Shown: one piece after another, positions 54,555 to 63,972 of the stretch
How the letters are laid out: each line of letters starts with the position of its first letter
Numbering within the stretch: the stretch's first letter is position 1
NCBI RefSeq assembly: GCF_001426195.1
Contig: NZ_LMRS01000012.1
Location: 62,001-126,000, forward strand
Direction of reading: 5' to 3'
DNA: 64,000 nt
DNA from: Sphingomonas sp. Leaf339
GTDB lineage: Bacteria; Pseudomonadota; Alphaproteobacteria; Sphingomonadales; Sphingomonadaceae
Notes under the pieces: model-generated
Databases searched by the model: none
Seen by the model: only the letters and a program-made list of their open reading frames with translations
What the model was told of the DNA's origin: nothing
Translations under genes and position numbers: made by a program

Positions 54555-54923
54555 TTAGCGTTCGATGAGAACGTAGCGGCGGGGAGTCGCCTGGTCTGCC
54601 AGCAGCCGCAGTCGCACCTTGGTAGGACGCATGCGCAATGTGAGCACGTAAGGAACGACGTCATCGATCTGCGCCTCGTCCTCGAACCGCTGCGCGACCA
54701 TGAAGTTGTTCATGCACTGCGCAACCGCGTCAAAGAACGGCACACCGATCACCGTTGACGGATCCAGCCCGGACATGCGTGCCTCGGTCGCATTGTAAAT
54801 CTGCACGAGGGTGTCTGCACCAAACCCGACAACGCCAAACGGTAGGATGTCCCGCTCGTCGGCGCTCATTCTCTCCAGATCGCTGAGGGCGACCGTCTCA
54901 AAGGCCATATCTGACACTGGCAT
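54555..54923 (-). CDS. pyp: photoactive yellow protein (PYP), blue-light receptor
   Basis: Cytoplasmic PAS-fold photoreceptor of 122 aa (Halorhodospira PYP has 125) that binds p-coumaric acid by thioester and isomerises it on blue light. By alignment from memory with the Halorhodospira protein: the chromophore cysteine is Cys70 in FDAVAQCMNNF, Tyr43 and Glu47 (in IYNATEARMSG) match Tyr42 and Glu46 that hold the phenolate, Ser51 replaces Thr50, Leu53 replaces Arg52, and the MRPTKVRLRL strand matches MTPTKV with Met98 for Met100. The ATG at 54923 has GGAG 4-5 nt upstream. It is the first gene of a four-gene operon with a diguanylate cyclase, its chromophore-activating ligase and an EAL phosphodiesterase. 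The promoter should lie in 54924-55143. Confidence 0.92.
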   Translation of the reverse strand: MPVSDMAFETVALSDLERMSADERDILPFGVVGFGADTLVQIYNATEARMSGLDPSTVIGVPFFDAVAQCMNNFMVAQRFEDEAQIDDVVPYVLTLRMRPTKVRLRLLADQATPRRYVLIER

Positions 54924-55143
54924 AACACTCCAATTTCAACGCATTATGCCTGCCGAGCGTTAAGCAGCGGCTGAAATATGGAACTGAAAATTCCCGGGCG
55001 CGGATATACGTCGAGATTCAGATCTGTCTTTCAACCTCCTCGGTTCGCCCGGTTTGACATTGGCCACGCGTGCCGTTCCGCTGCCGGACCGTTGGCGCAT
55101 ATGCCCCCCAAGCAATTCGTTGAGCGATAGGGAAAGGGCACGA

Positions 55144-56028
55144 TCATGGGGATGACGCGAGGTGAGCGGAGAGCGCGTCGAGGAAGAGATGCACTTTGCG
55201 AGGGATGAGCCGACGAGTCGGCAGCACCGCCCAGATGCCCTGATCGGGCACGACACCGTCGGTCAGTCTGATTTCGGCTAGCCGACCAGCGGTGACATCG
55301 TCGCGTACGTTCCATGCCGACAGTTGCACGATACCCAACCCTTGAACGCCGGCCTGATGCAACGCTTCCACGCTGTCCGCGGCGAAGCGACCGCCGACCG
55401 CCTGGCGAACAATGGTTCCCTTCCGGTCGAACGTCCACATTCGTGTCGTGGGCAGGGCCAGACACTCATGGTCGCGCAATTCGGCCACCGCCATCGGAGC
55501 CGCCCGCTGCGCTAGATAAGCTGGCGCGGCATAAAGACCGCGAGGATTATCCGACAGCCGACGCGCAACCAAAGTGCTGTCGCGCAGTTCCCCGAAACGG
55601 ATTGCGACATCCACCCCTTGCGCGGCGATGTCCACGACGAGGTCGCCCAACAGAAGCTCGACACTCACGCGAGGATGATCGTCAAGAAAGCGGCCAAGCA
55701 TTGGCGTCAGCACCTTTCGGCCAAACGGCACCGACGCGGCAACGCGTAGCAAACCGCCTGCTCCTTCCTGGCCACCGGAAACAGCAGCGCGCGCATCTTC
55801 CGCATGTGCAAGGATAGCCTCAGCATGCGGCAGGAACGCTTCGCCTTCCGGCGTCAGCGACAGCGAGCGGGTCGTCCGGTGGACCAACCTGACGCCAACC
55901 TCTGCCTCCCGCGATGCCAGCCGGCGCGATGCGACCAATGGCGTTATTCCCAGGCGACGACCCGCCGCCGAGAGGCTGCCTCTTTCCATCGCTTCGACAA
56001 GAACGGCGAGGTCTGCAAGATCCAGCAT
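55144..56028 (-). CDS. LysR family transcriptional regulator
   Basis: Regulator of 294 aa. The N-terminal winged helix includes [20 protein letters not shown] near 6-25, [20 protein letters not shown] and [17 protein letters not shown] periplasmic-binding-like effector domain follows ([20 protein letters not shown] to the C-terminus). The ATG at 56028 is preferred over a TTG two codons upstream. It is divergent from an MFS transporter with 99 bp between starts, the classic arrangement for a LysR regulator of an adjacent exporter. It is on the same strand as the PYP operon, 220 bp upstream of pyp, but there is no evidence that it controls pyp. Confidence 0.93.
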   Translation of the reverse strand: MLDLADLAVLVEAMERGSLSAAGRRLGITPLVASRRLASREAEVGVRLVHRTTRSLSLTPEGEAFLPHAEAILAHAEDARAAVSGGQEGAGGLLRVAASVPFGRKVLTPMLGRFLDDHPRVSVELLLGDLVVDIAAQGVDVAIRFGELRDSTLVARRLSDNPRGLYAAPAYLAQRAAPMAVAELRDHECLALPTTRMWTFDRKGTIVRQAVGGRFAADSVEALHQAGVQGLGIVQLSAWNVRDDVTAGRLAEIRLTDGVVPDQGIWAVLPTRRLIPRKVHLFLDALSAHLASSP

Positions 56029-56126
56029 ATCCAATCGTGATAAGCCGGCTGATCAAATCGCGCCAAGTATGCTTTGCAAGGATAAGGTCCAGATGGGGTC
56101 GGGTCGCCGCACATGAGGAATTTTAC

Positions 56127-57317
56127 ATGACATCCACCGCACACACCGTTGAGGCGGAACCAAAACCTCGGCTCGGCTCGGCCTTGAACTTCTCCATGGC
56201 CGCCGCCGCCGGCATCGCGGTTGCCAACATCTATTACAACCAGCCCATGCTCGGCATCATGGAGCGGGATCTGCACGGTTCAGCCACCAGCTTCGTGCCG
56301 ACTGCGACGCAGCTCGGCTATGCCGCCGGTCTTTTCCTGATCGTGCCGTTGGGCGATCTCATCGAACGCAAGCGCCTGATCGTCCTCCAGTTCGGTGGGC
56401 TGGCGGTAGCGCTGGCGCTTGCCGCGGTCGCGCCGGGTGCGATCATGGTGATCCTTGCCTCCCTTCTCGTCGGCGTCCTCTCGACGGTCGCACAGCAGAT
56501 CGTGCCGTTCGCCGCGCATCTGGCGACGCCCGAGCGGCGCGGCACGACCGTGGGCACCGTCATGGCCGGTCTGCTGTGCGGCATCCTGCTCAGCCGGACG
56601 CTCGCGGGCTTCGTTGCCACTCACGCCGGCTGGCGCGAAATGTTCTGGCTCGGCGTGCCGCTGGCGGTCGGTGCCGGCGCGCTGATGGCGGCGGTATTGC
56701 CCCGAAGCGCACCCGACACGACCCACACCTACGGTTCGTTGCTCCGCTCGCTTGGCGGACTCTGGCTAGAATTTGGCGCTCTGCGCAAGGCGGCGATCAC
56801 TCAGGCGCTGCTATTCGCTGGCTTCAGCGTGTTCTGGACGATCCTCGCGCTGCGCCTGCAGGAACCGCGGTTTTCGCTCGGTGCCGATGTCGCCGGCTTG
56901 TTCGGCATCGTGGGCGCGGTCGGCGTGCTCGCCGCCCCCGTTGCCGGGCGCATCGCCGATCGTCGCGGGCCGAAACTCGTGATCCTTCTGGGCGCCGCTC
57001 TGGCCCTGGCGGCATGGGTGGTGTTCGGTGTTTTCAGCACCATCGTTGGCCTGATTATCGGCGTCCTCATGCTCGACTTCGGGGTGCAGAGTGCGCTCGT
57101 TTCCAACCAGCACATCGTCTACGCCCTGCGCCCGGAGGCAAGGGCGCGGCTGAACACCATCTTCATGGGTGCCATGTTCCTCGGCGGTGCCGCCGGTTCC
57201 GCCGGTGCGACGTTTGCCTGGAACGCTGGCGGCTGGACCCCAGTTGTGCTCTTCGGCGGCGTCCTCTCCCTCGCTGGCGTATTGATTCAGCTTGGTGGGC
57301 AAAAGCGGAGGGGTTGA
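56127..57317 (+). CDS. MFS transporter
   Basis: Major facilitator transporter of 396 aa with about 12 membrane segments. Early segment [22 protein letters not shown] and the loop [11 protein letters not shown] (MFS motif A region) are visible; later ones include [12 protein letters not shown] and [18 protein letters not shown]. The Y-Y-N-Q-P-M-L block is typical of a group of small-molecule exporters (annotated YgaY/arabinose-efflux type). The ATG at 56127 has GAGGA 8 nt upstream; the frame continues back to 55914 only through the LysR gene region. It is probably controlled by the divergent LysR. A 59-codon frame starts 3 nt after the stop. Confidence 0.92.
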   Translation: MTSTAHTVEAEPKPRLGSALNFSMAAAAGIAVANIYYNQPMLGIMERDLHGSATSFVPTATQLGYAAGLFLIVPLGDLIERKRLIVLQFGGLAVALALAAVAPGAIMVILASLLVGVLSTVAQQIVPFAAHLATPERRGTTVGTVMAGLLCGILLSRTLAGFVATHAGWREMFWLGVPLAVGAGALMAAVLPRSAPDTTHTYGSLLRSLGGLWLEFGALRKAAITQALLFAGFSVFWTILALRLQEPRFSLGADVAGLFGIVGAVGVLAAPVAGRIADRRGPKLVILLGAALALAAWVVFGVFSTIVGLIIGVLMLDFGVQSALVSNQHIVYALRPEARARLNTIFMGAMFLGGAAGSAGATFAWNAGGWTPVVLFGGVLSLAGVLIQLGGQKRRG

Positions 57318-57320
57318 GCG

Positions 57321-57500
57321 ATGGCACAGCACCACACCGCGATGGGCGTAGCCAAGACGGCCGGCAACGCGATGGGGTTGGTGCATGCCGTGCTGTGGGG
57401 CTGGGCGTCCAGTGCGAGCAGTGCATTCTCGGCTGATCCGTTGAGCATTGATCGTGCGTCCTGGATCATGGCCGGCGACTGGGTGCCTCCCGCGGCGTAA
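57321..57500 (+). CDS. small hypothetical protein
   Basis: Open frame of 59 aa (MAQHHTAMGVAKTAGNAMGL at its start) located 3 nt after the MFS stop, with GGAGG at 57307-57311 giving good spacing. It has a moderately hydrophobic middle (LVHAVLWGWASSASSAFS) and a Trp-rich end. No family recognised. It ends 38 nt before the next gene. Length and position suggest a real co-transcribed small protein, but coding evidence is limited to the ribosome-binding site and codon use. Confidence 0.45.
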   Translation: MAQHHTAMGVAKTAGNAMGLVHAVLWGWASSASSAFSADPLSIDRASWIMAGDWVPPAA

Positions 57501-57537
57501 GCGGCTAATGGTCGAGGCAGGTACGAGGGAGATGACC

Positions 57538-59178
57538 ATGATCGACACGCGTGAACATCAGCGTTTCCCGGTTCTGACACCGGCGCAGATCGACACCGCG
57601 CGCCGCTTCGCGAGCGGCCCGGAAACCCGTTTCACGCCCGGCGAGACCATCTATGCGATCGGCGACCATGGCGCGCCGGCATGGCTGGTCATCGACGGCA
57701 CGATCGAGGTCGTTCGCCGCGATGGCTTGAGCCGGGAAGCCGTCGTCACCGTCCATCATGCGGGCCAGTTCTCTGGCGAGGTAAACCAGTTGGCGGGCCG
57801 CCCGTCGATCGCGGCGGGTCGCGCTGGCGATTCCGGATGCACCGCGCTTCCCCTCGATCCTGCGCATCTCCGTGCGCTGATGGTCGGGTCGGCGGACGTC
57901 GGCGAGATCGTCATGCGTGCGCTGATCCTGCGTCGTGTCAGCCTGATCGAACAGGGCGGTGCGGGCACTATCCTGATCGGGACCCCGGGTAATCCCGATA
58001 TGGTGCGACTGCAGGAATTTCTCGGCCGTAGCGGACTGCCCAACCTCGTGCTCGACATCCGGTCCGACGAGGAGGGGAGAGCGTTGGTCGAACGCACCGG
58101 CGTCCTGCCGGATGAACTGCCTTTGGTAGTATGTCCGACCGGCTCGGTGCTGAAGCGTCCGAGCGTCGAGGAACTCGCCGCTTGTCTCGGTGTCGTGCCG
58201 ACGATCGACCCTGACCGTCTGTACGACGTTGCGGTTGTCGGCGCCGGACCCGCCGGGCTAGCGACGGCGGTCTATGCCGCGTCGGAGGGACTGTCGGTCA
58301 TCGTCCTGGATTCCAGAGCGATGGGCGGACAGGCGGGCGCGTCGGCGCGCATTGAAAATTATCTCGGTTTCCCGACCGGTATTTCAGGTCAGGCACTCGC
58401 GGGTCGCGCGTTCAATCAGGCGCTGAAATTCGGCGCTGAGGTTGCGATCCCGGTGTCGGTCGAACGCCTCGAGTGCGAGGGGGCGACCCTGTCGTTGCAC
58501 TGCGCGGAGGAACGCCGCGTCAAGGCGCGCGCCGTGGTCATCGCCTCGGGCGCGCGGTATCGCCGGCCCGACGTGCCGAACCTCGCCGAGTTCGAGGGAG
58601 CGGGCATTTCCTACTGGGTATCCGCCATCGAGGCGCGGCTCTGCGCCGGCGAGGAGGTGGTGCTGGTCGGCGGTGGCAACTCGGCGGGACAGGCCGTCGT
58701 CTTCCTGGCGCCGCAGGTGCGTAAGCTTCATCTGGTCGTGCGGCGCGACTTGGCAGAGACGATGTCGCGTTACCTGATTGACCGGATCGCCGCGCTGCCG
58801 AACGTCGAGATGCACGTCGGCAGCGAGATCGCGGGGTTGGAAGGCGATCGTCAGACCGGCCTTACCGCAGCAACCTTCCGCGACCGTCACGATGGATCAC
58901 TGACGAGGCGGGAGGTACGGCACATGTTCCTGTTCATTGGGGCCGACCCGAATACTGACTGGGCGAACGATTGCGTCGATACCGACGCGAAAGGCTTCAT
59001 CGTGACCGGGGCCGATGCCCTGTCCCTTGAAACCAGCCGGCCCGGCATTTTCGCGATCGGCGATGTTCGCGCCGGCTCGACCAAGCGCGTCGCCGCCGCC
59101 GTTGGCGAGGGTGCAGCGGTCGTCGCCCAGATCCACAGCTTGTTCGCCGAACATGCCAACCAGGAGATGCATCGATGA
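57538..59178 (+). CDS. cyclic-nucleotide-binding/thioredoxin-reductase-like flavoprotein
   Basis: Three-part protein of 546 aa. Residues about 15-130 form a cNMP-binding beta-roll (FTPGETIYAIGDHGAPAWLV; SGEVNQLAGRPSIAAG). Residues about 140-215 look like a thioredoxin-fold or adaptor (TILIGTPGNPDMVRLQEFL). Residues about 225-546 are a thioredoxin-reductase-like FAD/NAD domain: VVGAGPAGLATAVYAASEG near 233, GGQAGASARIENYLGFPTG, VVLVGGGNSAGQAVVFLA near 377 and FAIGDVRAGSTKRVAAAVGEG. The redox CxxC that follows the FAD lobe in thioredoxin reductases is missing: the place reads ISYWVSAIEARLC, with one cysteine. The ATG at 57538 follows GAGGGAG by 6 nt. It overlaps the UBP zinc-finger gene by 4 nt. 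Confidence 0.9.
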   Translation: MIDTREHQRFPVLTPAQIDTARRFASGPETRFTPGETIYAIGDHGAPAWLVIDGTIEVVRRDGLSREAVVTVHHAGQFSGEVNQLAGRPSIAAGRAGDSGCTALPLDPAHLRALMVGSADVGEIVMRALILRRVSLIEQGGAGTILIGTPGNPDMVRLQEFLGRSGLPNLVLDIRSDEEGRALVERTGVLPDELPLVVCPTGSVLKRPSVEELAACLGVVPTIDPDRLYDVAVVGAGPAGLATAVYAASEGLSVIVLDSRAMGGQAGASARIENYLGFPTGISGQALAGRAFNQALKFGAEVAIPVSVERLECEGATLSLHCAEERRVKARAVVIASGARYRRPDVPNLAEFEGAGISYWVSAIEARLCAGEEVVLVGGGNSAGQAVVFLAPQVRKLHLVVRRDLAETMSRYLIDRIAALPNVEMHVGSEIAGLEGDRQTGLTAATFRDRHDGSLTRREVRHMFLFIGADPNTDWANDCVDTDAKGFIVTGADALSLETSRPGIFAIGDVRAGSTKRVAAAVGEGAAVVAQIHSLFAEHANQEMHR

Positions 59179-59474
59179 CCTGCACCCACTCCGACACGAT
59201 CCGCGACGTCACGCCGAGCGCCAGAGGTTGCGAGGAGTGCCTGAAAATCGGCAGCGAATGGGTGCATTTACGACTGTGCCGCGTCTGCGGTCACGTCGGT
59301 TGCTGCGACGACTCCCCGCATCGACATGCTAGGGCTCACTTCAACGCGACGCAGCATGCCATCATCGAAGGCTATGACCCACCTGAGGGCTGGGGATGGT
59401 GCTATATCGACGATGTCGAAGTCGAGCTTCCTGACCAGACACGTCAGGTCGGACCAATCCCCCGCTTTTACTAG
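59175..59474 (+). CDS. UBP-type zinc finger protein
   Basis: Small zinc protein of 99 aa with a ZnF-UBP fold, known from eukaryotic deubiquitinases but common in bacteria as a stand-alone domain. The metal-ligand pattern runs through CTHSD near 3, CEECLK near 19-24, LCRVCGHVGCCDDSPHRHARAHF near 34-56 and HAIIEGYDPPEGWGWCY. The ATG overlaps the flavoprotein stop by 4 nt (ATGA), so they are coupled. I recall that bacterial UBP-finger genes often sit beside such FAD/cNMP proteins, which suggests one functional pair, perhaps a redox or chain-end sensing module. The function is unknown. Confidence 0.9.
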   Translation: MTCTHSDTIRDVTPSARGCEECLKIGSEWVHLRLCRVCGHVGCCDDSPHRHARAHFNATQHAIIEGYDPPEGWGWCYIDDVEVELPDQTRQVGPIPRFY

Positions 59475-59492
59475 GGGGTTGTAAGGCGATTA

Positions 59493-59531
59493 GCACGACG
59501 CAAGCTCGTCCCGCTGACGAGCGGGTCGTGC
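59493..59531 (+). terminator. hairpin downstream of the UBP zinc-finger gene
   Basis: A two-step stem, GCACGAC (59493-59499) with GTCGTGC (59525-59531) and GCTCGTC (59504-59510) with GACGAGC (59516-59522), lies 19 nt after the stop. It is a likely terminator; only a short T-run (TTT) follows a few bases later. Confidence 0.6.
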
Positions 59532-59574
59532 AGTCGTTTGTGACCCGCCTCGCTGATGGCAGAGTGCCTTTAAA

Positions 59575-59698
59575 GAATATGTCGATGCCTTGCGCAGGAT
59601 TTCGTCGGCCTCCCGCAGTTCGCGAACCTCCTGATCCAGCGCCGTCATGTATCGGCCACCCTGGTCTAAACACCGCCACGCTTACCGTCGTCGATCTC
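59575..59698 (-). mobile_element. decayed IS3-family transposase OrfA fragment
   Basis: Minus-strand translation gives EIDDGKRGGV (59669-59698), then a stop (TAG), and in another frame MTALDQEVRELREADEILRK and AS (59582-59648). Both match the end of IS3-family OrfA, where the order is a short EIDxGxRPG block followed by LEREVRELRxANEILRKASAYF. A stop, a frameshift and loss of everything else show decay. It occupies part of the 411-bp gap 59475-59885 between two redox genes; no intact ends, OrfB or target duplication were found. Nothing else was recognised in the gap apart from the hairpin at 59493-59531. Confidence 0.7.
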
Positions 59699-59885
59699 GG
59701 ATTTCATCACTTGGTCGCGCGTGCGCTTCCGGAGATATAGCCCGCCTGATACCGCCACGCCGGACGAAGATGGAAGCTCAGCAATTTTAAAAGTTGGCGG
59801 TAGAATCAGGCGTGGCGTTCGATACTAGGCTCTCATTACCAAGGGCTGCGACCCAGCAAGTTCACGAGCATTATCGCTGAGCGCG

Positions 59886-61400
59886 TCATGCCGCGTCCCA
59901 CGCGGCCTCCTTTACGAGCGCAATCTCGTCGCGACCGCAGGTCAACACCGCCTGTTCCTCACCGTCTTCGTGAAGGAATACCGCAAAGTCGCCGGCGCTC
60001 ACATCTCCTTCGACTCTGCGATCATCAGGTTTGGCGACGTGGCCGACATAATGTAGGCTGGCGTCATACTGCCCGGTCCAAAAGAACGGCGTGTCGCCAT
60101 AGCTACCGGATACCGCCCCGAGCAGCGAGCGGGCGAGCCACTGGCCCTGGCGCTGTGCATGAACCCAGTGTTCGACGCGGATCGGGTGGCCGAGCCGCGG
60201 GTCGGGATAGCTGGCTATGTCACCGATTGCGTAAATTCCGGCGACTGACGTCCGCAACTGCGCATCAACGGCGACGCCGCCCCCGGCGTCCTTATCCGCG
60301 ATCCTCAGCCCTGCCGCCTTGGCCAGGTCGATCCTCGGTTCTACCCCGACGCCAACGACAATCAGATCACCGTCGACCGTCGTGCCGTCGTCGAGCCTGG
60401 CGGTGTTGCCGTCAAACCGCGTGAGTTCGCGGTCGAGATGGAAGGTGACGCCCTTCTCCTCGTGCAGCGCCTGAACGAACTTACCGACCTCGGGTCCTGC
60501 AACCTTGGCGAGTGGGACGCTATCCCTGGCGATCACCGCGACGGCGAGTCCTGCCTGTGTCAGCGAGGCTGCCGCCTCTAGCCCAATGAAGCTAGCGCCC
60601 AGCACGATCGCGCGCTTCGCATCCTCCGCGGCGGCTTTCAGCGCATCGGCATCGGCCAGCGTGCGCAGGACGAAGACATTGTCCGCGGACTTCACCGTAT
60701 CGGGCGTGACCGGCGTTGCGCCGGTGGCGAGGACGAGAATGTCGTAGGGCACACAGTCCTGATCGGCGGTGACCACGGCGCGGTCGTTGACGTCGATCGA
60801 CGTCACCGCGACGCCGGCTCGGACCTGCGGGGCAGGACCGCGACCCAGACCGGCTTCGGGCATTGCAATTTCGTGGCGTTCCACGTCACCCGCAAGATAG
60901 CCCTTCGAGACGGCGGTGCGGTCATAGGGCGCGTCGGTGTCGTCGGACAGAATCGTCACGTCACCGCCGAGCCCGGAGCGTGCGAGCATGTCGGCGCAGG
61001 CATGGCCCGCCGCGCCGCCGCCGACGATGACGATCTTGCCGATCGACGCGACGGATGGGGTGGCCCGCTCCTGCTGATCCTTGCCAGTGACGGATACGAT
61101 GCCGTCCTCCTCAATGACGGCAAACCTGTCGAGCGGCGCAAACGCCGGCGCAGACACAGCTTCGCCATCGTCGAGCGAAAATCGTGCGTGGTGCCACGGG
61201 CAGCGTATCGTTCCGTCGATCACCATGCCGGTGTCGAGCGGCGCGCCCTGATGCGTGCACTTGCCGGCAAACGCGCAGACCTTGCCGCCATGCCGGACCA
61301 GGATGACGTCCTCGCCCGCGAACGATCCTGCGACCGGCGTATCGTCGCGCAGGTCCGTTGCTGGCATACCTTTGCCTAGATCGATCGTCGCCATGGCCAT
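59886..61400 (-). CDS. Rieske-FAD/NAD oxidoreductase (AIFM3-like)
   Basis: Flavoprotein of 504 aa with an N-terminal Rieske [2Fe-2S] domain. The cluster ligands are Cys48-x-His50 (KCTHQGAPLDTG) and Cys67-x2-His70 (CPWHHARF). The FAD domain begins with KIVIVGGGAAGHACADML near 125, with IVLGASFIGLEAAASL (NAD binding) near 265 and GIYAIGDIASYPDP near 394. The C-terminal domain is reductase-like. Such proteins are ferredoxin reductases or AIFM3 relatives; the electron partner is unknown. Two ATG codons (61400, 61394) are close; GGAG is nearest the first. It is divergent from katG with a 277-bp spacer (61401-61677) where no other gene was found, and oxidative-stress control is plausible. Confidence 0.9.
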   Translation of the reverse strand: MAMATIDLGKGMPATDLRDDTPVAGSFAGEDVILVRHGGKVCAFAGKCTHQGAPLDTGMVIDGTIRCPWHHARFSLDDGEAVSAPAFAPLDRFAVIEEDGIVSVTGKDQQERATPSVASIGKIVIVGGGAAGHACADMLARSGLGGDVTILSDDTDAPYDRTAVSKGYLAGDVERHEIAMPEAGLGRGPAPQVRAGVAVTSIDVNDRAVVTADQDCVPYDILVLATGATPVTPDTVKSADNVFVLRTLADADALKAAAEDAKRAIVLGASFIGLEAAASLTQAGLAVAVIARDSVPLAKVAGPEVGKFVQALHEEKGVTFHLDRELTRFDGNTARLDDGTTVDGDLIVVGVGVEPRIDLAKAAGLRIADKDAGGGVAVDAQLRTSVAGIYAIGDIASYPDPRLGHPIRVEHWVHAQRQGQWLARSLLGAVSGSYGDTPFFWTGQYDASLHYVGHVAKPDDRRVEGDVSAGDFAVFLHEDGEEQAVLTCGRDEIALVKEAAWDAA

Positions 61401-61677
61401 AGTCTCCGAAATGCGCTGATGGAACGCTGCACACCAGCATCGGTTACCGGGTGCGCGCAAATTCCTCGTGCCTGTACAGTTATTTCAGCGCGAGGTGGTC
61501 TTTCGCACCCCGCGGCGCACGATCCGGATAACGGTGCCGTGCCGGACGTCGGGACCGGTTCGTCAGATTCGTGCAGAAACATCGTGACCTAATCGGGTGC
61601 TGCGACGTTCTCTTTTTCGAGACACGCTCTTGCCGTCCCGCCCCGCTGGCGGGTCGGCCTACGAAGGACTGCCCTCC

Positions 61678-63972
61678 ATGCTCGATATCCAGGATGACAA
61701 GACTAACACGCAGACCCATGAAATGGAAGGAAAATGCCCGTTCGGCGGCGATCGGATCGGTGGGGCGATCGGCACGCCGCCGGCGCTTTCTGACTGGTAT
61801 CCGGATCGTCTGAAGGTGGAGATGCTCCACCAGAACGGGCCGCAGGCCAATCCGCTGGGCGAGGACTTCGATTATGCGGCAGCGTTCAACCGGATCGATC
61901 TTGCGGCGCTGAAGCAGGAGATCAAAACGTTCCTGACGTCGTCGGTTGCGTGGTGGCCGTCGGACTATGGCAATTACGGCCCGCAGATGATCCGCATGGC
62001 GTGGCATGCCGCGGGGACGTACCGCATCGCCGATGGGCGCGGCGGCGCCGGGGAGGCGCTGCAACGCTTCGCGCCGATCAGCAGCTGGTGGGACAACGGC
62101 AACACCGACAAGTCGCGTCGCCTGATCTGGCCGATCAAGCAGAAATACGGCAGCGCACTGTCATGGGGCGACCTCATGGTGCTGACCGGCAACTGCGCCC
62201 TCGAGATTATGGGCTTTCCGACCTACGGCTTTGCGGGCGGCCGCCAGGACGCGTGGGAAGCCGATTCGGCGACATATTGGGGTCCGGAAGTCTGGGATCC
62301 GACCAACATCCAGTCGCCCGACAGCATGGTGAACCGCGACAAGCGCTGGCGTGGCCAGAACGGCGACGCCGATTACGCCCTTGAGAACCCGCTGGCCGCG
62401 ACGCACCAGGCGCTGATCTACGTCAATCCCGAAGGTCCCTATGCCAATGGCGACCCGCTCGGATCGGCGCGCGACATCCGGATCGCCTTCACGCGCATGG
62501 CGATGAACGACGAGGAGACCGTCGCGCTGATCGCCGGCGGCCATGCCTTCGGCAAGAGCCACGGGATGGTCCCGGCCGACCAAATCGGCATGCCGCCCGA
62601 GATCGCCCCGATCGAGGCAATGGGTCTCGGCTGGCACAACCCGGTCGGCACCGGCGCGGGCGAATTCACGATGACCAACGGTATCGAAGGTAGCTGGACG
62701 CCCGACCCGACTCAGTGGGACAACAGCTATCTCGAGAACCTGTTCAAGTTCGAGTGGGAGCAGACCAAGAGTCCGGCCGGCGCGACCCAGTGGACGCCGA
62801 TCGATCCGTCGGCGCCCAAGACGCCCGACGCGCATGTGCAGGGTAAGATGCACCCGCTGATGATGATGACCAGCGATATCGCGTTGAAGCTCGATCCCGC
62901 TTATCGCGCGGTGTGCGAGAAGTTCCTCGGCGATTTCGACGCGTTTACGCAGGCGTTTTCGAAGGCGTGGTACAAGCTGACCCACCGCGACATGGGGCCG
63001 CGCGAACGCTATCTGGGGCCCGAGCGGACGCTGGAGAACGACCTGTTGTGGCAGGATCCGATCCCGCCGCTCGATCACGATCCGATCGGCGAGGCGGATA
63101 TTGCCGCGCTCAAGCAGGCGATCATGGCCACTGGTCTGTCGGTGTCCGACTTGGTGTTCACCGCATTTTCCGCGGCGGCCACATATCGCAATAGCGACAA
63201 GCGCGGTGGCGCGAACGGCGCGCGGCTAGCCTTGTCGCCTCAGAAGGATTGGGCCGTCAACCGGCGGACAATCCCCGTCGTCGCCGCGCTGCGTGACGTC
63301 ATGGCGGATTTCAACGGTGCGCCGGGTCGTACGACCAAGGTCTCGTTGGCCGATCTGATCGTGCTGGGCGGGTGTGCCGCGGTCGAAAGGGCGGCCGCGG
63401 AGGCCGGACTTGATGTCGCGGTGCCGTTCACGCCGGGGCGACGCGATACGACCCAAGAGCTGACCGATATCGAGATGTTCAATTGGCTGAAGCCGGTCGT
63501 CGATGGGTTTCGCAATTATGTCGACGATCAGTTCGACACGATCGCCCGCGATGTCGCACCGGAAGAGCTGTTCCTCGACAAGGCGCAATTGCTTGCGCTG
63601 ACGGCGCCCGAATGGGTCGCGTTGATCGGCGGTCTACGCGCGATGGGGGCGAATTACGACAATTCGGCGAACGGCATCTTCACCGACCGCGTCGGCGTGC
63701 TGACCAACGACTTTTTTACCGTGCTGACGAGCATGGAGTTTGAGTGGAAGAAGACCGACGAAACCGGGATGGCGTTCTCGCTCAACGGTCGTACCACCGG
63801 GGACGTGCGGTTCACCGCCACGAGAAGTGATCTGATCTTCGGTTCCAACAGTCAGCTTCGCGCGGTGGCGGAGGTATACGCGAGTGGCGACGGGCATGCC
63901 CGGTTCGTCCGGGACTTCGTGGCCGTATGGGACAAGGTGATGATGCTCGATCGGTTCGACGTCCGAGGTTGA
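61678..63972 (+). CDS. katG: catalase-peroxidase
   Basis: Haem enzyme of 764 aa that removes hydrogen peroxide with catalase and peroxidase activity. The distal haem pocket is [13 protein letters not shown] (Arg, Trp, His). The Met-Tyr-Trp adduct can be formed by that Trp, Tyr in YVNPEGP and Met in FTRMAMND. The proximal histidine is in [10 protein letters not shown]; the usual form is GGHTFGKTHG, so two conservative substitutions are present. The duplicated C-terminal half ends in [14 protein letters not shown]. The ATG at 61678 was chosen because family N-termini (CPFGG block) follow it; the frame is open to 61597. The upstream spacer should hold its promoter. Confidence 0.97.
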   Translation: MLDIQDDKTNTQTHEMEGKCPFGGDRIGGAIGTPPALSDWYPDRLKVEMLHQNGPQANPLGEDFDYAAAFNRIDLAALKQEIKTFLTSSVAWWPSDYGNYGPQMIRMAWHAAGTYRIADGRGGAGEALQRFAPISSWWDNGNTDKSRRLIWPIKQKYGSALSWGDLMVLTGNCALEIMGFPTYGFAGGRQDAWEADSATYWGPEVWDPTNIQSPDSMVNRDKRWRGQNGDADYALENPLAATHQALIYVNPEGPYANGDPLGSARDIRIAFTRMAMNDEETVALIAGGHAFGKSHGMVPADQIGMPPEIAPIEAMGLGWHNPVGTGAGEFTMTNGIEGSWTPDPTQWDNSYLENLFKFEWEQTKSPAGATQWTPIDPSAPKTPDAHVQGKMHPLMMMTSDIALKLDPAYRAVCEKFLGDFDAFTQAFSKAWYKLTHRDMGPRERYLGPERTLENDLLWQDPIPPLDHDPIGEADIAALKQAIMATGLSVSDLVFTAFSAAATYRNSDKRGGANGARLALSPQKDWAVNRRTIPVVAALRDVMADFNGAPGRTTKVSLADLIVLGGCAAVERAAAEAGLDVAVPFTPGRRDTTQELTDIEMFNWLKPVVDGFRNYVDDQFDTIARDVAPEELFLDKAQLLALTAPEWVALIGGLRAMGANYDNSANGIFTDRVGVLTNDFFTVLTSMEFEWKKTDETGMAFSLNGRTTGDVRFTATRSDLIFGSNSQLRAVAEVYASGDGHARFVRDFVAVWDKVMMLDRFDVRG

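Noticed and set aside
54960..55256. 98-codon minus-strand frame between the LysR gene and pyp
   Set aside because: It overlaps the LysR 3' end in another frame and has shadow-like composition; the spacer more likely holds the pyp promoter.
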